A DNA stretch of 64,000 nt from Stenotrophomonas maltophilia (lineage in GTDB: Bacteria > Pseudomonadota > Gammaproteobacteria > Xanthomonadales > Xanthomonadaceae). The stretch is from positions 4,348,750-4,412,749 of the forward strand of contig NZ_CP033877.1 in assembly GCF_006970445.1 (NCBI RefSeq), written 5' to 3'. A model generated the notes under the pieces. It did not search any database and was not told the DNA's origin. It saw only the letters and a program-made list of their open reading frames with translations. The position numbers were made by a program, and so were the translations under genes. Below are positions 32,441-42,279 of the stretch, piece by piece. The stretch's first letter is position 1. Each line of letters begins with the position of its first letter.

Positions 32441-34228
32441 ATGCATAGCGGTGGTCTGGAACTGGCCCTGGTGCTGCTGCTGGCGGCGGTCATCGCCGTG
32501 CCGGTGTTCAAGAAGTTCGGCTTCGGCGCGGTGCTGGGCTACCTCGCCGCCGGCGTGGTGCTGGGCCCGGACGGGCTGGGCTTCGTGCAGGATGCCGACC
32601 GCATCCTTGGCGCCGCCGAGATCGGCGTGGTGATGCTGCTGTTCGTGATCGGCCTGGAGCTGTCGCCGGCACGCCTGAAGGTGATGCGGCGCTCGGTGTT
32701 CGGCGCCGGTGCGGCGCAGGTGGCGCTGTCCGGGCTGGTGCTGGGCGGCCTGCTGCTGCTCGATCACTTCCAGTGGAAGAGCGCGCTGGTGGTGGGCGTG
32801 GCGCTGGCGCTGTCATCCACCGCGGTGGGCCTGCAGCTGCTGTCCGAGCACAAGGCGATCAACAGCGACCATGGCCGGCTCGGGTTCGCCATCCTGCTGT
32901 TCCAGGACCTGATCGCGATCCCGCTGCTGGCGGCCATCCCGCTGCTGGGCGGGGTGAAGAACGAGACCCTGCGCATCGAGGATGCGATGGTGGCACTGGG
33001 TGCGCTGGCGGTGGTGATCCTGTGCGGGCGACCGGTGCTGCGCAAGGTGTTCAGCATCATCGCGCGCACCCGCAGCCCGGAAGTGTTCACCGCCACCGCC
33101 CTGCTGGTGGTGCTCGGCACTGCCTGGTTCATGCAGGAAGCTGGCCTCAGCCCCAGCCTGGGCGCGTTCCTGGCCGGCGTGCTGCTGTCCGATTCGGAGT
33201 TCCGGCACGAACTGGAAGCGCAGATCGAGCCGTTCAAGGGCCTGCTGCTGGGGCTGTTCTTCATCGCCGTGGGCATGGGCATCGACTTGGACCGCATTGC
33301 CGCCGAGCCGTGGCTGATCGCCGCTGGCGTGGCGATCCTGCTGGTGGTCAAGTTCGGCCTGCTGTACGCAATCGGGCGTATCGCCAAACTCAGTTCGCGG
33401 CAGTCACTGCTGCTGGGCAGCGTGCTGTGGCTGGGCGGCGAGTTCGCCTTCGTGGTGTTCAACGAAGCGCAGCGCGCGCACCTGCTGGGCAACGCCAACC
33501 ACGACCGGCTGGTAGCGATCGTCGGCCTGTCGATGGCGATCACGCCGCTGCTGATGATCGCGCTGCTCAAGCTGCTGGGCCAGGAAAAGGCCACGCCGCG
33601 CGCGGCGGCCGAGGCCGACAAGGTGGCGCCGGACAACCGGCCCAAGGTGCTGATCGCCGGCATGGGACGCTTCGGCCAGGTAATTGCACGCCTGCTGACC
33701 GCGCAGAAGGTGCCGTTCGTCGCGCTGGAGGCGAACCCGGACACCGTGGCCGACCTGCGCCGCTTCGGCAACCAGCTGTACTACGGCGACCCGACCCGGC
33801 CGGAGATGCTGCGCGCTGCGGGCGGCGAACACATCGATGTGTTCGTGATCACCGTGGACGACCCGGAGACCAACCTGCGCGCGGTACGCATGGTGCGCCG
33901 GCTGTACCCGGACGCGAAGGTGCTGGCGCGTGCACGCAACCGCCAGCATGCATGGCGCCTGATGGACATGTCGGCCGAGCCGTTCCGCGAGGTGTTCGGC
34001 ACCAGCCTGGAGATGAGCGGCCGCGTGCTGACCGCGCTGGGCGTGGCACCGGACGTGGCCGAGCGCCATGTGCAACGCTTCCGCGAACACGACGAACAGC
34101 TGCTGCGCGACCAGTACCTGGTGTACGACGATGAAGCGGCGGTGATCCAGACCTCGCGCGATGCACGCAACGACCTGATGCACCTGTTCGAGGCCGACGC
34201 GGAAAGCGACGGCGACAAGGAGCGCTGA
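32441..34228 (+). CDS. CPA2 family cation:proton antiporter (KefB/KefC-like)
   Basis: 595 aa. Residues 1-385 contain about 12 hydrophobic helices with the family pattern VIGLELSP and LFQDLIAIP. From about 400 follows a Rossmann-type TrkA-N/RCK domain (IAGMGRFGQVIARLL) and a C-terminal tail. In E. coli this type exports K+ in exchange for H+ on electrophile stress under glutathione control; the ion and control here are inferred. No KefF/KefG partner gene is adjacent. Confidence 0.9.
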   Translation: MHSGGLELALVLLLAAVIAVPVFKKFGFGAVLGYLAAGVVLGPDGLGFVQDADRILGAAEIGVVMLLFVIGLELSPARLKVMRRSVFGAGAAQVALSGLVLGGLLLLDHFQWKSALVVGVALALSSTAVGLQLLSEHKAINSDHGRLGFAILLFQDLIAIPLLAAIPLLGGVKNETLRIEDAMVALGALAVVILCGRPVLRKVFSIIARTRSPEVFTATALLVVLGTAWFMQEAGLSPSLGAFLAGVLLSDSEFRHELEAQIEPFKGLLLGLFFIAVGMGIDLDRIAAEPWLIAAGVAILLVVKFGLLYAIGRIAKLSSRQSLLLGSVLWLGGEFAFVVFNEAQRAHLLGNANHDRLVAIVGLSMAITPLLMIALLKLLGQEKATPRAAAEADKVAPDNRPKVLIAGMGRFGQVIARLLTAQKVPFVALEANPDTVADLRRFGNQLYYGDPTRPEMLRAAGGEHIDVFVITVDDPETNLRAVRMVRRLYPDAKVLARARNRQHAWRLMDMSAEPFREVFGTSLEMSGRVLTALGVAPDVAERHVQRFREHDEQLLRDQYLVYDDEAAVIQTSRDARNDLMHLFEADAESDGDKER

Positions 34229-34252
34229 CGCCGCCCGGTCGATGGCGGACCC

Positions 34253-34370
34253 GGTAGCGCCGGCCGCTGGCCGGTAATCCCGGGATTCAGGAGGCTTCAT
34301 GAGGTTGCCGGCCGGCGGCCGGCACTACCCACTACGGATTTCGGCAGTAGATCCACGCCATGCGTGGATG
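34253..34370. repeat. Three SMAG-type palindromes
   Basis: Units at 34253-34277 (GTAG start), 34306-34329 (CTACC end) and 34347-34370 (GTAG, then ATCCACGC-cat-GCGTGGAT). The last is a second copy of the unit at 5918-5942. Confidence 0.75.
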
Positions 34371-34380
34371 GCGCGATCCC

Positions 34381-34419
34381 GGGGTCAGAGCACTTTCCGT
34401 GGGAAAGGGATCCGACCCC
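34381..34419. repeat. GGGGTCAGAG-type hairpin, copy 4
   Basis: GGGGTCagagcaCTTTCC-gtg-GGAAAGggatcCGACCCC, close to copy 1 at 12301. It ends 5 bases before the ankyrin gene's stop codon. Confidence 0.7.
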
Positions 34420-34424
34420 GGCGC

Positions 34425-37400
34425 TCAGCCGTTGTCGCGCAGGAACCGCGCCATCGACGAAACGCCCGGCACGCGCGGTTCGAACTCGCCGGCCACGTCG
34501 ATGAAGCCGCGCATCACCGCGATCTCGCGCGGGCTGCGGTTGAGGCTGTCGCGCACTTCCGGATCGGCACCGGCACGCAGCAGGCGCTGCACCAGCAACG
34601 GCAGGCCATGCAGCGCGGCCAGGTGCAGCGGCCCGAAGCCGCGCGGATCACGCACGTCCAGGCTGACGTCTTCATCCAGCAGGCGCTCCACCGCCGCCAT
34701 CACCACCTGCTCGTCGCAGGCGGTACCCGGCTCGGCGCGCGCACCCAGCAACAGCAGCAGCGGCGTGACCGAACCGGCGGCGGCCTGGTCCGGTTCGGCA
34801 CCGGCCAGCAGCAGGGTGTCGAGCAGGGCCAGCAGGCGCGAACGGTCGCGAGCGCTGAAGCCGTACAGCGCGGCACAGTGCAGCGGACCCAGCTGCTGCG
34901 CGTCACCGGCATGCACGTCGGCACCCGCAGTGAGCAGGCGCGCGACGATGTCCGGCAGGCCCAGCGCCGAGGCCAGCATCAGCACGGTCACCCCACCCGG
35001 CAGGCGGTGCTCCAGCTTGGCGCCGGCATCGAGCAGGGCCGAAACGATGTCCACCTGGCGCATGCTGACCGCCGCCGACAGCGGCGTCGCACCGCTTGCA
35101 GCGGCGTGCTGCGGATCCGCACCGCGCGCCAGCAGCAGGTCGGTCACGGCCAGGTGGCCACCACCGGCCGCACGCAGCAGCGCGGTGCAGCCCTGTGCAT
35201 CGACCGCGTCGACGGCAAATCCCAGATCGATCAGGCGGCGCACGGCGTCCACATCACCCGCCATCGCGGCAGCCGGCAGATCGGCCTCACGCAGGGTACG
35301 GCGCGGCAACGGCCACACCCGCCAGTCCAGCCAGTCGGCCAGATCGCGGCGACCGATCGACAGCGCCACGCCCAGCGGCGTCTGGCCGTCGGCGGCACGT
35401 GCTTCCGGCGAGGCACCGTGCTGCACCAGCAGCTTCAGCGCGCCTTCGCGGGCCAGTGCGGTGGCCAGGTGCAGTGCGGTCATGCCATGGCTGTCGCGCG
35501 CTTCGCGATCGACGCCAGCCTTGAGCAAAGCCTGCTGCAGGCGCAGCCAGCCCAGGCGCACCGCCAGTGACAACGGCGGGTCACCCGCCGGGGAGGCAGC
35601 GAACGGATCGGCGCCACGTTCCAGCAGTTCCAGTGCCAGCTGTTCCAGGCCGCGGGCGGCCTGGTCGTGCTGTGCGCAGGCTGCCAGGAAGCGCGCCAGG
35701 CCACCCCGGCCAGCCGGCGACAGGCCACGCTGCAGCATCACCTGCAACGCAGGCACCGCGTCGATGCCACGCGACAGCAGCGCGAACATCGGGGTGTCGG
35801 CGCAGGCATCGCGCACGTAGGGATCGGCGCCGTGGACCAGCAGCCAATCGACCGCGCGCGGCTCCAGCGCCAGTTCCGGATCGAGCAGCAGGCCGCCCAG
35901 TTCTTCCGGCTGGCACAACCTGGCCAGCGCGGCCATGCCTTCGGTGTTGCCGAAGCCCAGTGCTTCGCGCAGCAGGGTCAGCGGCGGGCGGTCCGGCAGC
36001 AGGCCGCTGGCGCTGGCGGCTTCGCCGCGCTCGGCCAGGCCATCGCTGACGGCGGCCGGCAACGGATAGGATGGATCCAGCAGTGCGACGATCGCCCAGC
36101 GGCCCGCTTCAGCAGCGTAGTCCACCGCGCGCCGGCCGACCGGATCGGCGGCATCGGCAGCGATGCCCAGCTCGACCAGACGCTTGATCAGCAGCGGCGA
36201 TACATCCTCGGCCATCGCCGCCAGCTGCACCGCATTGCGGCCATCGCCGTCCACCGCGACCAGGTCCGGCTTGTGCGGCAGCAGGTGCTCGACCACGGCG
36301 GCACGGCCGGCACGGGCCGCTTCCAGCCATGGCGTGCGCCCCAGCGCATCGCGCGCTTCCAGATTGGCGCCCGCGCCGAGCAGCACGCCGATGATCTCTA
36401 CGTGGCCGGCCAGGGCCGCCTCGTGCAACGCACTGCGGCGCTGGCGATCACGCGCGTCGGCCCGTGCCTTGTGCTTGAGCAGCAGCTGCACGCCGGCCGG
36501 ATCGTCGTCCTCGGTGGCGGCGGCGGCCAGCAGCACCGGGGTGCCTTCGGCCGGTTCGCTGCGTGCACCGCGTTCGAGCAGGAAGCGCGCCAGGCGCCAG
36601 TTGCCGACCTGGCAGGCCACCGCCAGCGGCGACCAGCCATCGCGGTTCAGCGCATCGACTTCGGCAGCGGCATCGCGCAGCAGCGCGGCCACGCCCGGGT
36701 CGGAACTGCGTGCGGCATGGTGCAGCGGGGTGTTGCCATCACTGTCGGTGGCGCGCGAATCGGCGCCGTTGGCGAGCAGGGTCATCACCGCTTCGGGGCG
36801 GCCATGCCAGCTGTCGCGGGTCGCGGCCAGCAGAGGGGTCATGCCCCGGTGCGGCGCATTCACATCGACGCCGCGGGCAATCAGTTCGCGCAGCAGGCGC
36901 AGGTCCGGCAGCACCGCGGCCAGCACCGCCAGGCTGCGTTGGTCACGCCAGTTCGGGTCCGGCAGCGCATACGGATCGGCACCGGCCTGCAGCAGCTGCA
37001 GGCCCCGGTCGATGCGGCCCTGGCGGGCGGCTTCATACAGCGCCGGTGTCAGTTCCTGCGGCGCCATGGCCTCCAGCGGCACGGTTTCAGCCGCCGCCGG
37101 GAACATCGGTTCGTGTTCACCGCTGGACGCTGCCAACGGGCTGGACCGCAACGACACCAGCGGCGCGGGCGCGACCCGCTGCAGCAGCAGGTGCAGCAGC
37201 GGCGACAGCAGCACGACCGCCAGCGCGGCCGGCCAACGTGCACTTTCCGGCAACAGGCCGGGCCAGGCCGGCAGCACCACCAACGCGGACAGCGCGATCA
37301 CCAGCGCAGCCACGCCGAGGCCACGCCAGGCGGTCAGGTCGCGCCCGGCCAGGGCCTGCCAGTGCTGGGCCAGGCTGCCATCAAGGCGTTCGACATCGTT

Positions 37401-37763
37401 CCACAACGGCCAGGTGCGCCAGGCCGCCAACAGGCCGGCACTGACCAGAACACTCAGGCCAAGCACCGCCGCCAGGCTGCCGCTGTCACGCAGCGCCGCG
37501 AGCGGCCAGGCCAGCAGCAGCGCCAGCAACAGCGGCGCGGCCGCCCACAATGCCAGCAGCGCCGGCAGGTCCTGGCGTGCGACCACCTTCAGCGGCAGCA
37601 GCGCGCGGCTGCGGCGCCACCACGATATCGCCAGCGCGAACGCTGGCTGTGCCAGCGCGGCAAGGATCGCACCCGGGATCCCGCCCACGGCGGCGCCCAG
37701 CGCCAGCACGGCACCCACGGCGAAGGCGATCGACAGGGCGCGCGGTCGGGAGGTGTCAGTCAT
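34425..37763 (-). CDS. Giant membrane-anchored ankyrin-repeat protein
   Basis: 1112 aa. The first 200 residues contain five to six hydrophobic helices (about 9-45, 66-90, 97-115, 152-170, 178-198); from about 225 to the end run more than 20 ankyrin repeats with the usual G-TPLHLA / LL-GAD pattern. With the membrane part first, the repeat arm most likely faces the cytoplasm as a protein-binding scaffold. No enzymatic domain was seen. Its start overlaps the end of ycgL by 8 bases, so the two are coupled. Confidence 0.88.
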   Translation of the reverse strand: MTDTSRPRALSIAFAVGAVLALGAAVGGIPGAILAALAQPAFALAISWWRRSRALLPLKVVARQDLPALLALWAAAPLLLALLLAWPLAALRDSGSLAAVLGLSVLVSAGLLAAWRTWPLWNDVERLDGSLAQHWQALAGRDLTAWRGLGVAALVIALSALVVLPAWPGLLPESARWPAALAVVLLSPLLHLLLQRVAPAPLVSLRSSPLAASSGEHEPMFPAAAETVPLEAMAPQELTPALYEAARQGRIDRGLQLLQAGADPYALPDPNWRDQRSLAVLAAVLPDLRLLRELIARGVDVNAPHRGMTPLLAATRDSWHGRPEAVMTLLANGADSRATDSDGNTPLHHAARSSDPGVAALLRDAAAEVDALNRDGWSPLAVACQVGNWRLARFLLERGARSEPAEGTPVLLAAAATEDDDPAGVQLLLKHKARADARDRQRRSALHEAALAGHVEIIGVLLGAGANLEARDALGRTPWLEAARAGRAAVVEHLLPHKPDLVAVDGDGRNAVQLAAMAEDVSPLLIKRLVELGIAADAADPVGRRAVDYAAEAGRWAIVALLDPSYPLPAAVSDGLAERGEAASASGLLPDRPPLTLLREALGFGNTEGMAALARLCQPEELGGLLLDPELALEPRAVDWLLVHGADPYVRDACADTPMFALLSRGIDAVPALQVMLQRGLSPAGRGGLARFLAACAQHDQAARGLEQLALELLERGADPFAASPAGDPPLSLAVRLGWLRLQQALLKAGVDREARDSHGMTALHLATALAREGALKLLVQHGASPEARAADGQTPLGVALSIGRRDLADWLDWRVWPLPRRTLREADLPAAAMAGDVDAVRRLIDLGFAVDAVDAQGCTALLRAAGGGHLAVTDLLLARGADPQHAAASGATPLSAAVSMRQVDIVSALLDAGAKLEHRLPGGVTVLMLASALGLPDIVARLLTAGADVHAGDAQQLGPLHCAALYGFSARDRSRLLALLDTLLLAGAEPDQAAAGSVTPLLLLLGARAEPGTACDEQVVMAAVERLLDEDVSLDVRDPRGFGPLHLAALHGLPLLVQRLLRAGADPEVRDSLNRSPREIAVMRGFIDVAGEFEPRVPGVSSMARFLRDNG

Positions 37764-38016
37764 AGTGTCGCGGCATCAGGCTGGCCACCGACGGCGGCAC
37801 CTGCAGGTAGAACCCGCGTTCGCTCATTTCGCTGCGGACCTTTTCGGGATCGGCCTGGGCCAGGCGGCGCTGGGCATCCAGGGCAACCTCCAGGACGAAG
37901 GCAAGCGTACCCAGCGAGGTGAGCAGCGGCGCAGGCAGCGCGCTGAAATCATCGCGTCGGGGAACGTAGACGTAGGTGTCCGGCTTGAGTTGGCTTTTAT
38001 AGACGTAGGCGTGCAT
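37756..38016 (-). CDS. ycgL: YcgL domain protein
   Basis: 86 aa. The family pattern is clear: a [25 protein letters not shown] start and the C-terminal [15 protein letters not shown] (split here for description). YcgL proteins are small soluble alpha/beta proteins of unknown role, sometimes next to rnd. Here it leads into the ankyrin gene with an 8-base overlap. The 159 bases upstream show no gene. Confidence 0.9.
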   Translation of the reverse strand: MHAYVYKSQLKPDTYVYVPRRDDFSALPAPLLTSLGTLAFVLEVALDAQRRLAQADPEKVRSEMSERGFYLQVPPSVASLMPRHYD

Positions 38017-38176
38017 GTCCGCGGGACGATAACCCGGGAAGAGCCATGATTGTGTCGGAAAGCCGACACCGGGGAAAGCCGTCAGCCGACGATGGCGGCG
38101 CGATCGGCGGCGTTTCCCCTGCGGGGTTCAGCAATGTGGCGGCGACGTTCAGCCAACGCCGCCGCCACACGGGCGC

Positions 38177-38617
38177 TTACTTGACCTTGGCGTAGGTGCC
38201 CTTCAGCGCGACACCGGCGAGGATGGTGCCGGCGTAGCACTCGTAATTGGTGCTGCTCTTGAACTCGTTCTTCTTGTAGTAGCTGACGATGTCGACCACG
38301 GCGTTGGCGCCGCGCGACTTGGCGCCGTCCTGCAGCGCGCGCAGCGCCGACAGCGCGACCCAGCGGCAGGCCTCGGCATCGCTCTTGTTGGCAGCGTTGG
38401 TCTTCTTGTTGGTCACGTCTTCGCCCAGGCGCTGCTGCACGCTGACCGGCTGGCCGGCCAGGTAGAAGCGCACGCTGCCGTCGATGCCGGCATCGCGGGC
38501 GGCCTGCGAGTTGACCAGCTCCTGCAGCGGCTGCTCGACGCGGGTATCACGGGCGGAAGCGGTGGAAGTCAGGGCCAGCAGCGCGGTAGCCGTGGCGATC
38601 ATGAGAGTGCGGCGCAT
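38177..38617 (-). CDS. Small secreted protein with YbjQ-like core
   Basis: 146 aa. A strong AAGGAG precedes the ATG at 38617, and a signal peptide is cleaved after ASA (about residue 22). The C-terminal half, KSRGANAVVDIVSYYKK followed by ECYAGTILAGVALKGTYAK, resembles the YbjQ/UPF0145 core (compare LGANAIIGM in the cytoplasmic YbjQ-like protein at 27508). Similar proteins are often labelled 'excinuclease ATPase subunit' in databases, which this small secreted protein cannot be. Function unknown. Confidence 0.8.
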   Translation of the reverse strand: MRRTLMIATATALLALTSTASARDTRVEQPLQELVNSQAARDAGIDGSVRFYLAGQPVSVQQRLGEDVTNKKTNAANKSDAEACRWVALSALRALQDGAKSRGANAVVDIVSYYKKNEFKSSTNYECYAGTILAGVALKGTYAKVK

Positions 38618-38676
38618 CGAAACATCTCCTTGTCGAGGGTGCGGGAGTAACGGGAACGGTACGGTGGGGCGGTGGA

Positions 38677-39915
38677 TCACTCGCTCCAGCGGCGGAACAC
38701 CAGCGAGGTGTTGATGCCGCCGAAGGCGAAGTTGTTGCTCATCACGTACTCGGCCTGCAGTTCGCGGCCCTGTCCGGTGATGAAGTCGAGCTGGCCGCAG
38801 CGCGGATCGACCTCGGCCAGGTTCAGGGTCGGCGCGAACCAGCCGGCGCGCATCATCTGGATGCTCAGCCAGGCCTCGAACGCACCACAGGCACCCAGCA
38901 TGTGGCCGACGTAGCTCTTCAGCGAGCTGATCGGCACGCGGTTGCCGAACACCTGCGCGGTGGCCTGGGTCTCGGCGATGTCACCGTGGTCGGTAGCGGT
39001 GCCGTGGGCGTTGACGTAGTCGATCTGCGCCGCGTCCAGGCCGGCATCCTCCAGCGCCAGGCGCATCGCCTGGGCCATGGTGTCGGCGCTGGGCTGGGTG
39101 ACGTGCTGGCCATCGCTGTTGGTGCCGTAGCCGACCACCTCGGCCAGGATGGTGGCGCCACGCGCCTGCGCGTGCTCCAGGTCCTCCAGGATCAGCGTGC
39201 AGGCGCCCTCGCCCAGCACCAGGCCATCACGGCCGGCGTCGAACGGGCGCGGGGTGGTCTGCGGCGCATCGTTGCGCACGCTGGTGGCGAACAGGGTGTC
39301 GAACACCGCCGCGGCGGTGGCATCGAGCTGCTCGGCACCGCCGGCCACCATCACCGTCTGCTTGCCGCTGCGGATGGCCTCATAGGCCGCGCCCACGCCC
39401 TGGCTGCCCGACGTGCAGGCGCTGGAGGTGGTGTAGACGCGCCCGGACAGGCCGAAGAACACGCCGATGTTGACCGGCGCGGTGTGGCTCATCATCTTCA
39501 GGTAGGTGGTCGCACTGATGCCTTCGGTGGTGAACTCGTTGAGCATGCGCCCGAATTCGCCGGTGGCCTCGTGGCTGCCGGACGAGGACCCGTAGGCCAC
39601 GCCGGTACGGCCACTGCGCAGCACCGGATGCTCGTGCAGGCCAGCTTCGCGCAGCGCCACTTCGGTGGCGCGCACCGACATGATCGCGACCTTGCCCATC
39701 GAGCGGGTGGTCTTGCGGTTGTAGTTCGGCGGCAGCTCGAAGTCCTGCGCCGGCGCGGCCAGCTTGGTGTTCAGCCCGGCATAGACATCCCACTCGGGCA
39801 TCGCGCGCACCGCGTTGCGGCAGCTGCGCAGGTGTGCCTCGATGGTCGGCCAGTCGTGGCCGAGCGGACTGATGGCGGCGGCACCGGTGACCACCACGCG
39901 ACGATCGGCGGCCAT
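38677..39915 (-). CDS. Beta-ketoacyl-ACP synthase, arylpolyene type (ApeR-like)
   Basis: 412 aa, FabF-like, last gene of the pigment operon. The catalytic triad is intact: Cys in SSACTSGSQ, His in NAHGTATDHGD and His in YVGHMLGACGAFE. In arylpolyene clusters the second ketosynthase supports chain initiation or elongation beside the main KS-CLF pair. Its start codon shares one base with the stop of the ketoreductase gene. Confidence 0.9.
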   Translation of the reverse strand: MAADRRVVVTGAAAISPLGHDWPTIEAHLRSCRNAVRAMPEWDVYAGLNTKLAAPAQDFELPPNYNRKTTRSMGKVAIMSVRATEVALREAGLHEHPVLRSGRTGVAYGSSSGSHEATGEFGRMLNEFTTEGISATTYLKMMSHTAPVNIGVFFGLSGRVYTTSSACTSGSQGVGAAYEAIRSGKQTVMVAGGAEQLDATAAAVFDTLFATSVRNDAPQTTPRPFDAGRDGLVLGEGACTLILEDLEHAQARGATILAEVVGYGTNSDGQHVTQPSADTMAQAMRLALEDAGLDAAQIDYVNAHGTATDHGDIAETQATAQVFGNRVPISSLKSYVGHMLGACGAFEAWLSIQMMRAGWFAPTLNLAEVDPRCGQLDFITGQGRELQAEYVMSNNFAFGGINTSLVFRRWSE

Positions 39916-40646
39916 CAGAGCATGCCCCCGTTCACCGAGATCACCTGGCGGGTGATGTAGCCGGCCGGTTCGGACAGCAGGAACGCCACCGTGGCCGCCA
40001 CTTCGTCGGGACGGCCGACGCGGCCGGCGGGAATCAGCTTGAGCGCGTGTTCAACCACTTCGTCGTTGAGCATTTCGGTCTCGATCAGGCCCGGGGCCAC
40101 GCAGTTGACGGTGATCTGGCGGCTGGCCAATTCCAGCGCCAGGGCCTTGGTGGCACCGATGATGCCGGCCTTGGCGGCACTGTAGTTGACCTGCCCGCGG
40201 TTGCCGGCCAGCCCGGACACCGACGACAGGGTGACGATGCGGCCCGGCTTGCGCCGACGCACCATCGGCATGATCAGCGGATGCAGCACGTTGTAGAAGC
40301 CATCCAGGTTGGTGTGGATGACCTGGTCCCAATCGTCCGCCGACAGCGCCGGGAAGGCGCCATCGCGGGCGATGCCGGCATTGCAGACCACGCCGTAGTA
40401 CGCGCCATGCGCTTCGACATCGGCCTCCAGCGCGGCCCGTGCGGCCTCGCGGTCGGCCACGTCGAACGCCAGCACGCGGGCCTGCTGGCCCAGTGCCTGG
40501 ATCTCGGCCATCACGGCCTGCGCCTCTTCCACGCGGCTGCGGCAATGCACCACCACGTCGAAGCCGTCACGCGCGATGCGCAGCGCAATGGCCCGGCCGA
40601 TGCCCCGGCTGGCGCCGGTCACCAGCACGCTTCGATTCCCTGTCAT
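39915..40646 (-). CDS. 3-oxoacyl-ACP reductase, arylpolyene type (ApeQ/FabG-like)
   Basis: 243 aa classical SDR. NADPH motif TGASRGIGRA at residues 10-19, NAG at about 88-90, catalytic Ser in TLSSVSG, and YSAAKAG with Tyr and Lys. It reduces the beta-keto group after each chain extension. The start at 40646 overlaps the dehydratase gene's stop by 4 bases. Confidence 0.92.
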   Translation of the reverse strand: MTGNRSVLVTGASRGIGRAIALRIARDGFDVVVHCRSRVEEAQAVMAEIQALGQQARVLAFDVADREAARAALEADVEAHGAYYGVVCNAGIARDGAFPALSADDWDQVIHTNLDGFYNVLHPLIMPMVRRRKPGRIVTLSSVSGLAGNRGQVNYSAAKAGIIGATKALALELASRQITVNCVAPGLIETEMLNDEVVEHALKLIPAGRVGRPDEVAATVAFLLSEPAGYITRQVISVNGGML

Positions 40647-41098
40647 GCCTGTCCACTCTCCAGATAGGCCATCGCGTCGGCCGGTTCGAACACCGACACG
40701 TTGGCTGTCGCCCATTCTTCCTCGCCTGCCAGGATGCGGCAGGCGAACATCCCCAATCCATTGTCACCCAACAACTCGCAGCGCGCCTGTACGCGCAGCC
40801 GCGAACCGCTGGGGAAGCTGCTGCGCAGGCAGCTGTAGCGGCGGCTGCCGAGCAGGAAGCCCAGCTGCGGCGGCCTGCCGGCGGCGCGCGCGCGGCAACC
40901 GGCCCAGGCCGCGATGGCCTGTGCCATGTATTCGATGCCGACCCATGCCGGCACCTGGCCATCCTCGACGAACAGGCCGGCCTCGGGCACCACCAGTTCG
41001 GCCTCGATGGCGTCCTGGTCCCACTGTGTGATGCACTCCAGCAGGCACATGTCCTGGCGATGCGGCACCACGTCTTCGATCGCGTACAGCGTGTTCAT
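40643..41098 (-). CDS. Hot-dog 3-hydroxyacyl-ACP dehydratase (ApeP-like)
   Basis: 151 aa hot-dog fold protein: VVPHRQDMCLLE, WVGIEYMAQAIAAWAG and LLGSRRY are typical of ApeP-type dehydratases (MaoC/FabZ relatives). It is predicted to remove water from the hydroxyacyl intermediate and keep the double bonds of the polyene. It overlaps both neighbours by 4 bases. Confidence 0.88.
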   Translation of the reverse strand: MNTLYAIEDVVPHRQDMCLLECITQWDQDAIEAELVVPEAGLFVEDGQVPAWVGIEYMAQAIAAWAGCRARAAGRPPQLGFLLGSRRYSCLRSSFPSGSRLRVQARCELLGDNGLGMFACRILAGEEEWATANVSVFEPADAMAYLESGQA

Positions 41099-42279
41099 CG
41101 ACGCTCCAGCGCCAGCACGGCATTGCTGCCGCCGAAGGCGAACGAATTGCTCAGCACCCGCCGCGGCGGCTGCGCCAGGCGGGTGGCCGGCGCGACCAGC
41201 GGCAGCACCGGCAGTGCGGGGTCGGCCACACCGTCCCACCAGTGCGGCGGCAACTGCTGCTGCGGGTTCTCGGCCAGCAGGATCCAGCACAGCGCCGCCT
41301 CGATCGCACCCGAGGCGCCCAGCGTATGGCCGGTCAAGGGCTTGGTCGAACTGGCCGGCACCTGGTTGCCCAGCACCTGCGACACCGCCAGGCTCTCCAT
41401 CGCATCGTTGTGACCGGTCGCGGTGCCATGCAGGTTCACGTAGTCCACTTCGTCGGCGGCCCAGCCGGCACGCAGCAGCGCCTGCTGCAGGGCGTCGATG
41501 GCCCCCAGCCCCTGCGGGTCGGGGGCGGACATGTGGTGCGCGTCGGCCGACTCGCCCCACCCGGCCAGACACACCGGCCCAGGTTCGCGGGTGAGCAGGA
41601 ACAGCGCGGCACCCTCGCCGATGTTGATGCCGGCACGATGCTGCGAGAACGGATTGCAGCGCAGTGCCGAGACCGATTCCAGCGCGCTGAAGCCGGCCAC
41701 GGTGAAGCGGCACAACGAATCGGCGCCACCGGCGATCACCGCATCGACGATGCCGGCGCGCAGCATGCGCGCGGCCGACATCAGCGCCTTGGCACTGGAC
41801 GAGCAGGCGGTGGACAGGGTCCATGCCGGCCCCTGTGCACCACTGCGCTGGCGCACGAACTGCGCGGCGGTGCCCATTTCCTGCTGGGCGTAATCGAAGC
41901 CCTGCGGCCACTGCCCCTGTTCGGCGTGGCTGCGCAGTGCATGCTCGGATTCACCGATGCCCGAGGTGCTGGTGCCCAGCACCACCGCCACGCGCTCGGC
42001 GCCATGGCGGGCGATCGCCGCGGCCACTGCCGGTGCGATCTGTGCCAGTGCCACGTCCAGCAGAGCGTTGTTGCGCCCGCGCAGGGCCACCGGCAGGTCA
42101 TCCAGGGTCGGCAGCGGCGTGCGTACTTCTCCCAGCGCCAGGGTGCGCCCCGGCAACAGGCTGTCGTTGTCGCTGAGCCCGCCCGGCGCGTCGGCGAACA
42201 GTGCCGACGTCACCGCGGCGCGGCCATCGCCGAGCGCACAGACCACACCCAGGTCGTTCAGGTAGATCGGTGCGCTCAT
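41095..42279 (-). CDS. Beta-ketoacyl-ACP synthase, chain-elongating (ApeO-like)
   Basis: 394 aa FabB-like ketosynthase. Cys in STACSSSAK, His in LHGTATGHND and His in TGHTLGASGA form the active site. In characterised arylpolyene systems ApeO pairs with the chain-length factor ApeC, encoded here by the first gene of the operon (54320-55063). It overlaps the lipoprotein gene by 4 bases. Confidence 0.9.
   Translation of the reverse strand: MSAPIYLNDLGVVCALGDGRAAVTSALFADAPGGLSDNDSLLPGRTLALGEVRTPLPTLDDLPVALRGRNNALLDVALAQIAPAVAAAIARHGAERVAVVLGTSTSGIGESEHALRSHAEQGQWPQGFDYAQQEMGTAAQFVRQRSGAQGPAWTLSTACSSSAKALMSAARMLRAGIVDAVIAGGADSLCRFTVAGFSALESVSALRCNPFSQHRAGINIGEGAALFLLTREPGPVCLAGWGESADAHHMSAPDPQGLGAIDALQQALLRAGWAADEVDYVNLHGTATGHNDAMESLAVSQVLGNQVPASSTKPLTGHTLGASGAIEAALCWILLAENPQQQLPPHWWDGVADPALPVLPLVAPATRLAQPPRRVLSNSFAFGGSNAVLALERR

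Noticed and set aside
38177..38617. Excinuclease ABC subunit annotation
   Set aside because: 146-aa secreted protein without ATPase motifs; this common database label cannot be correct.
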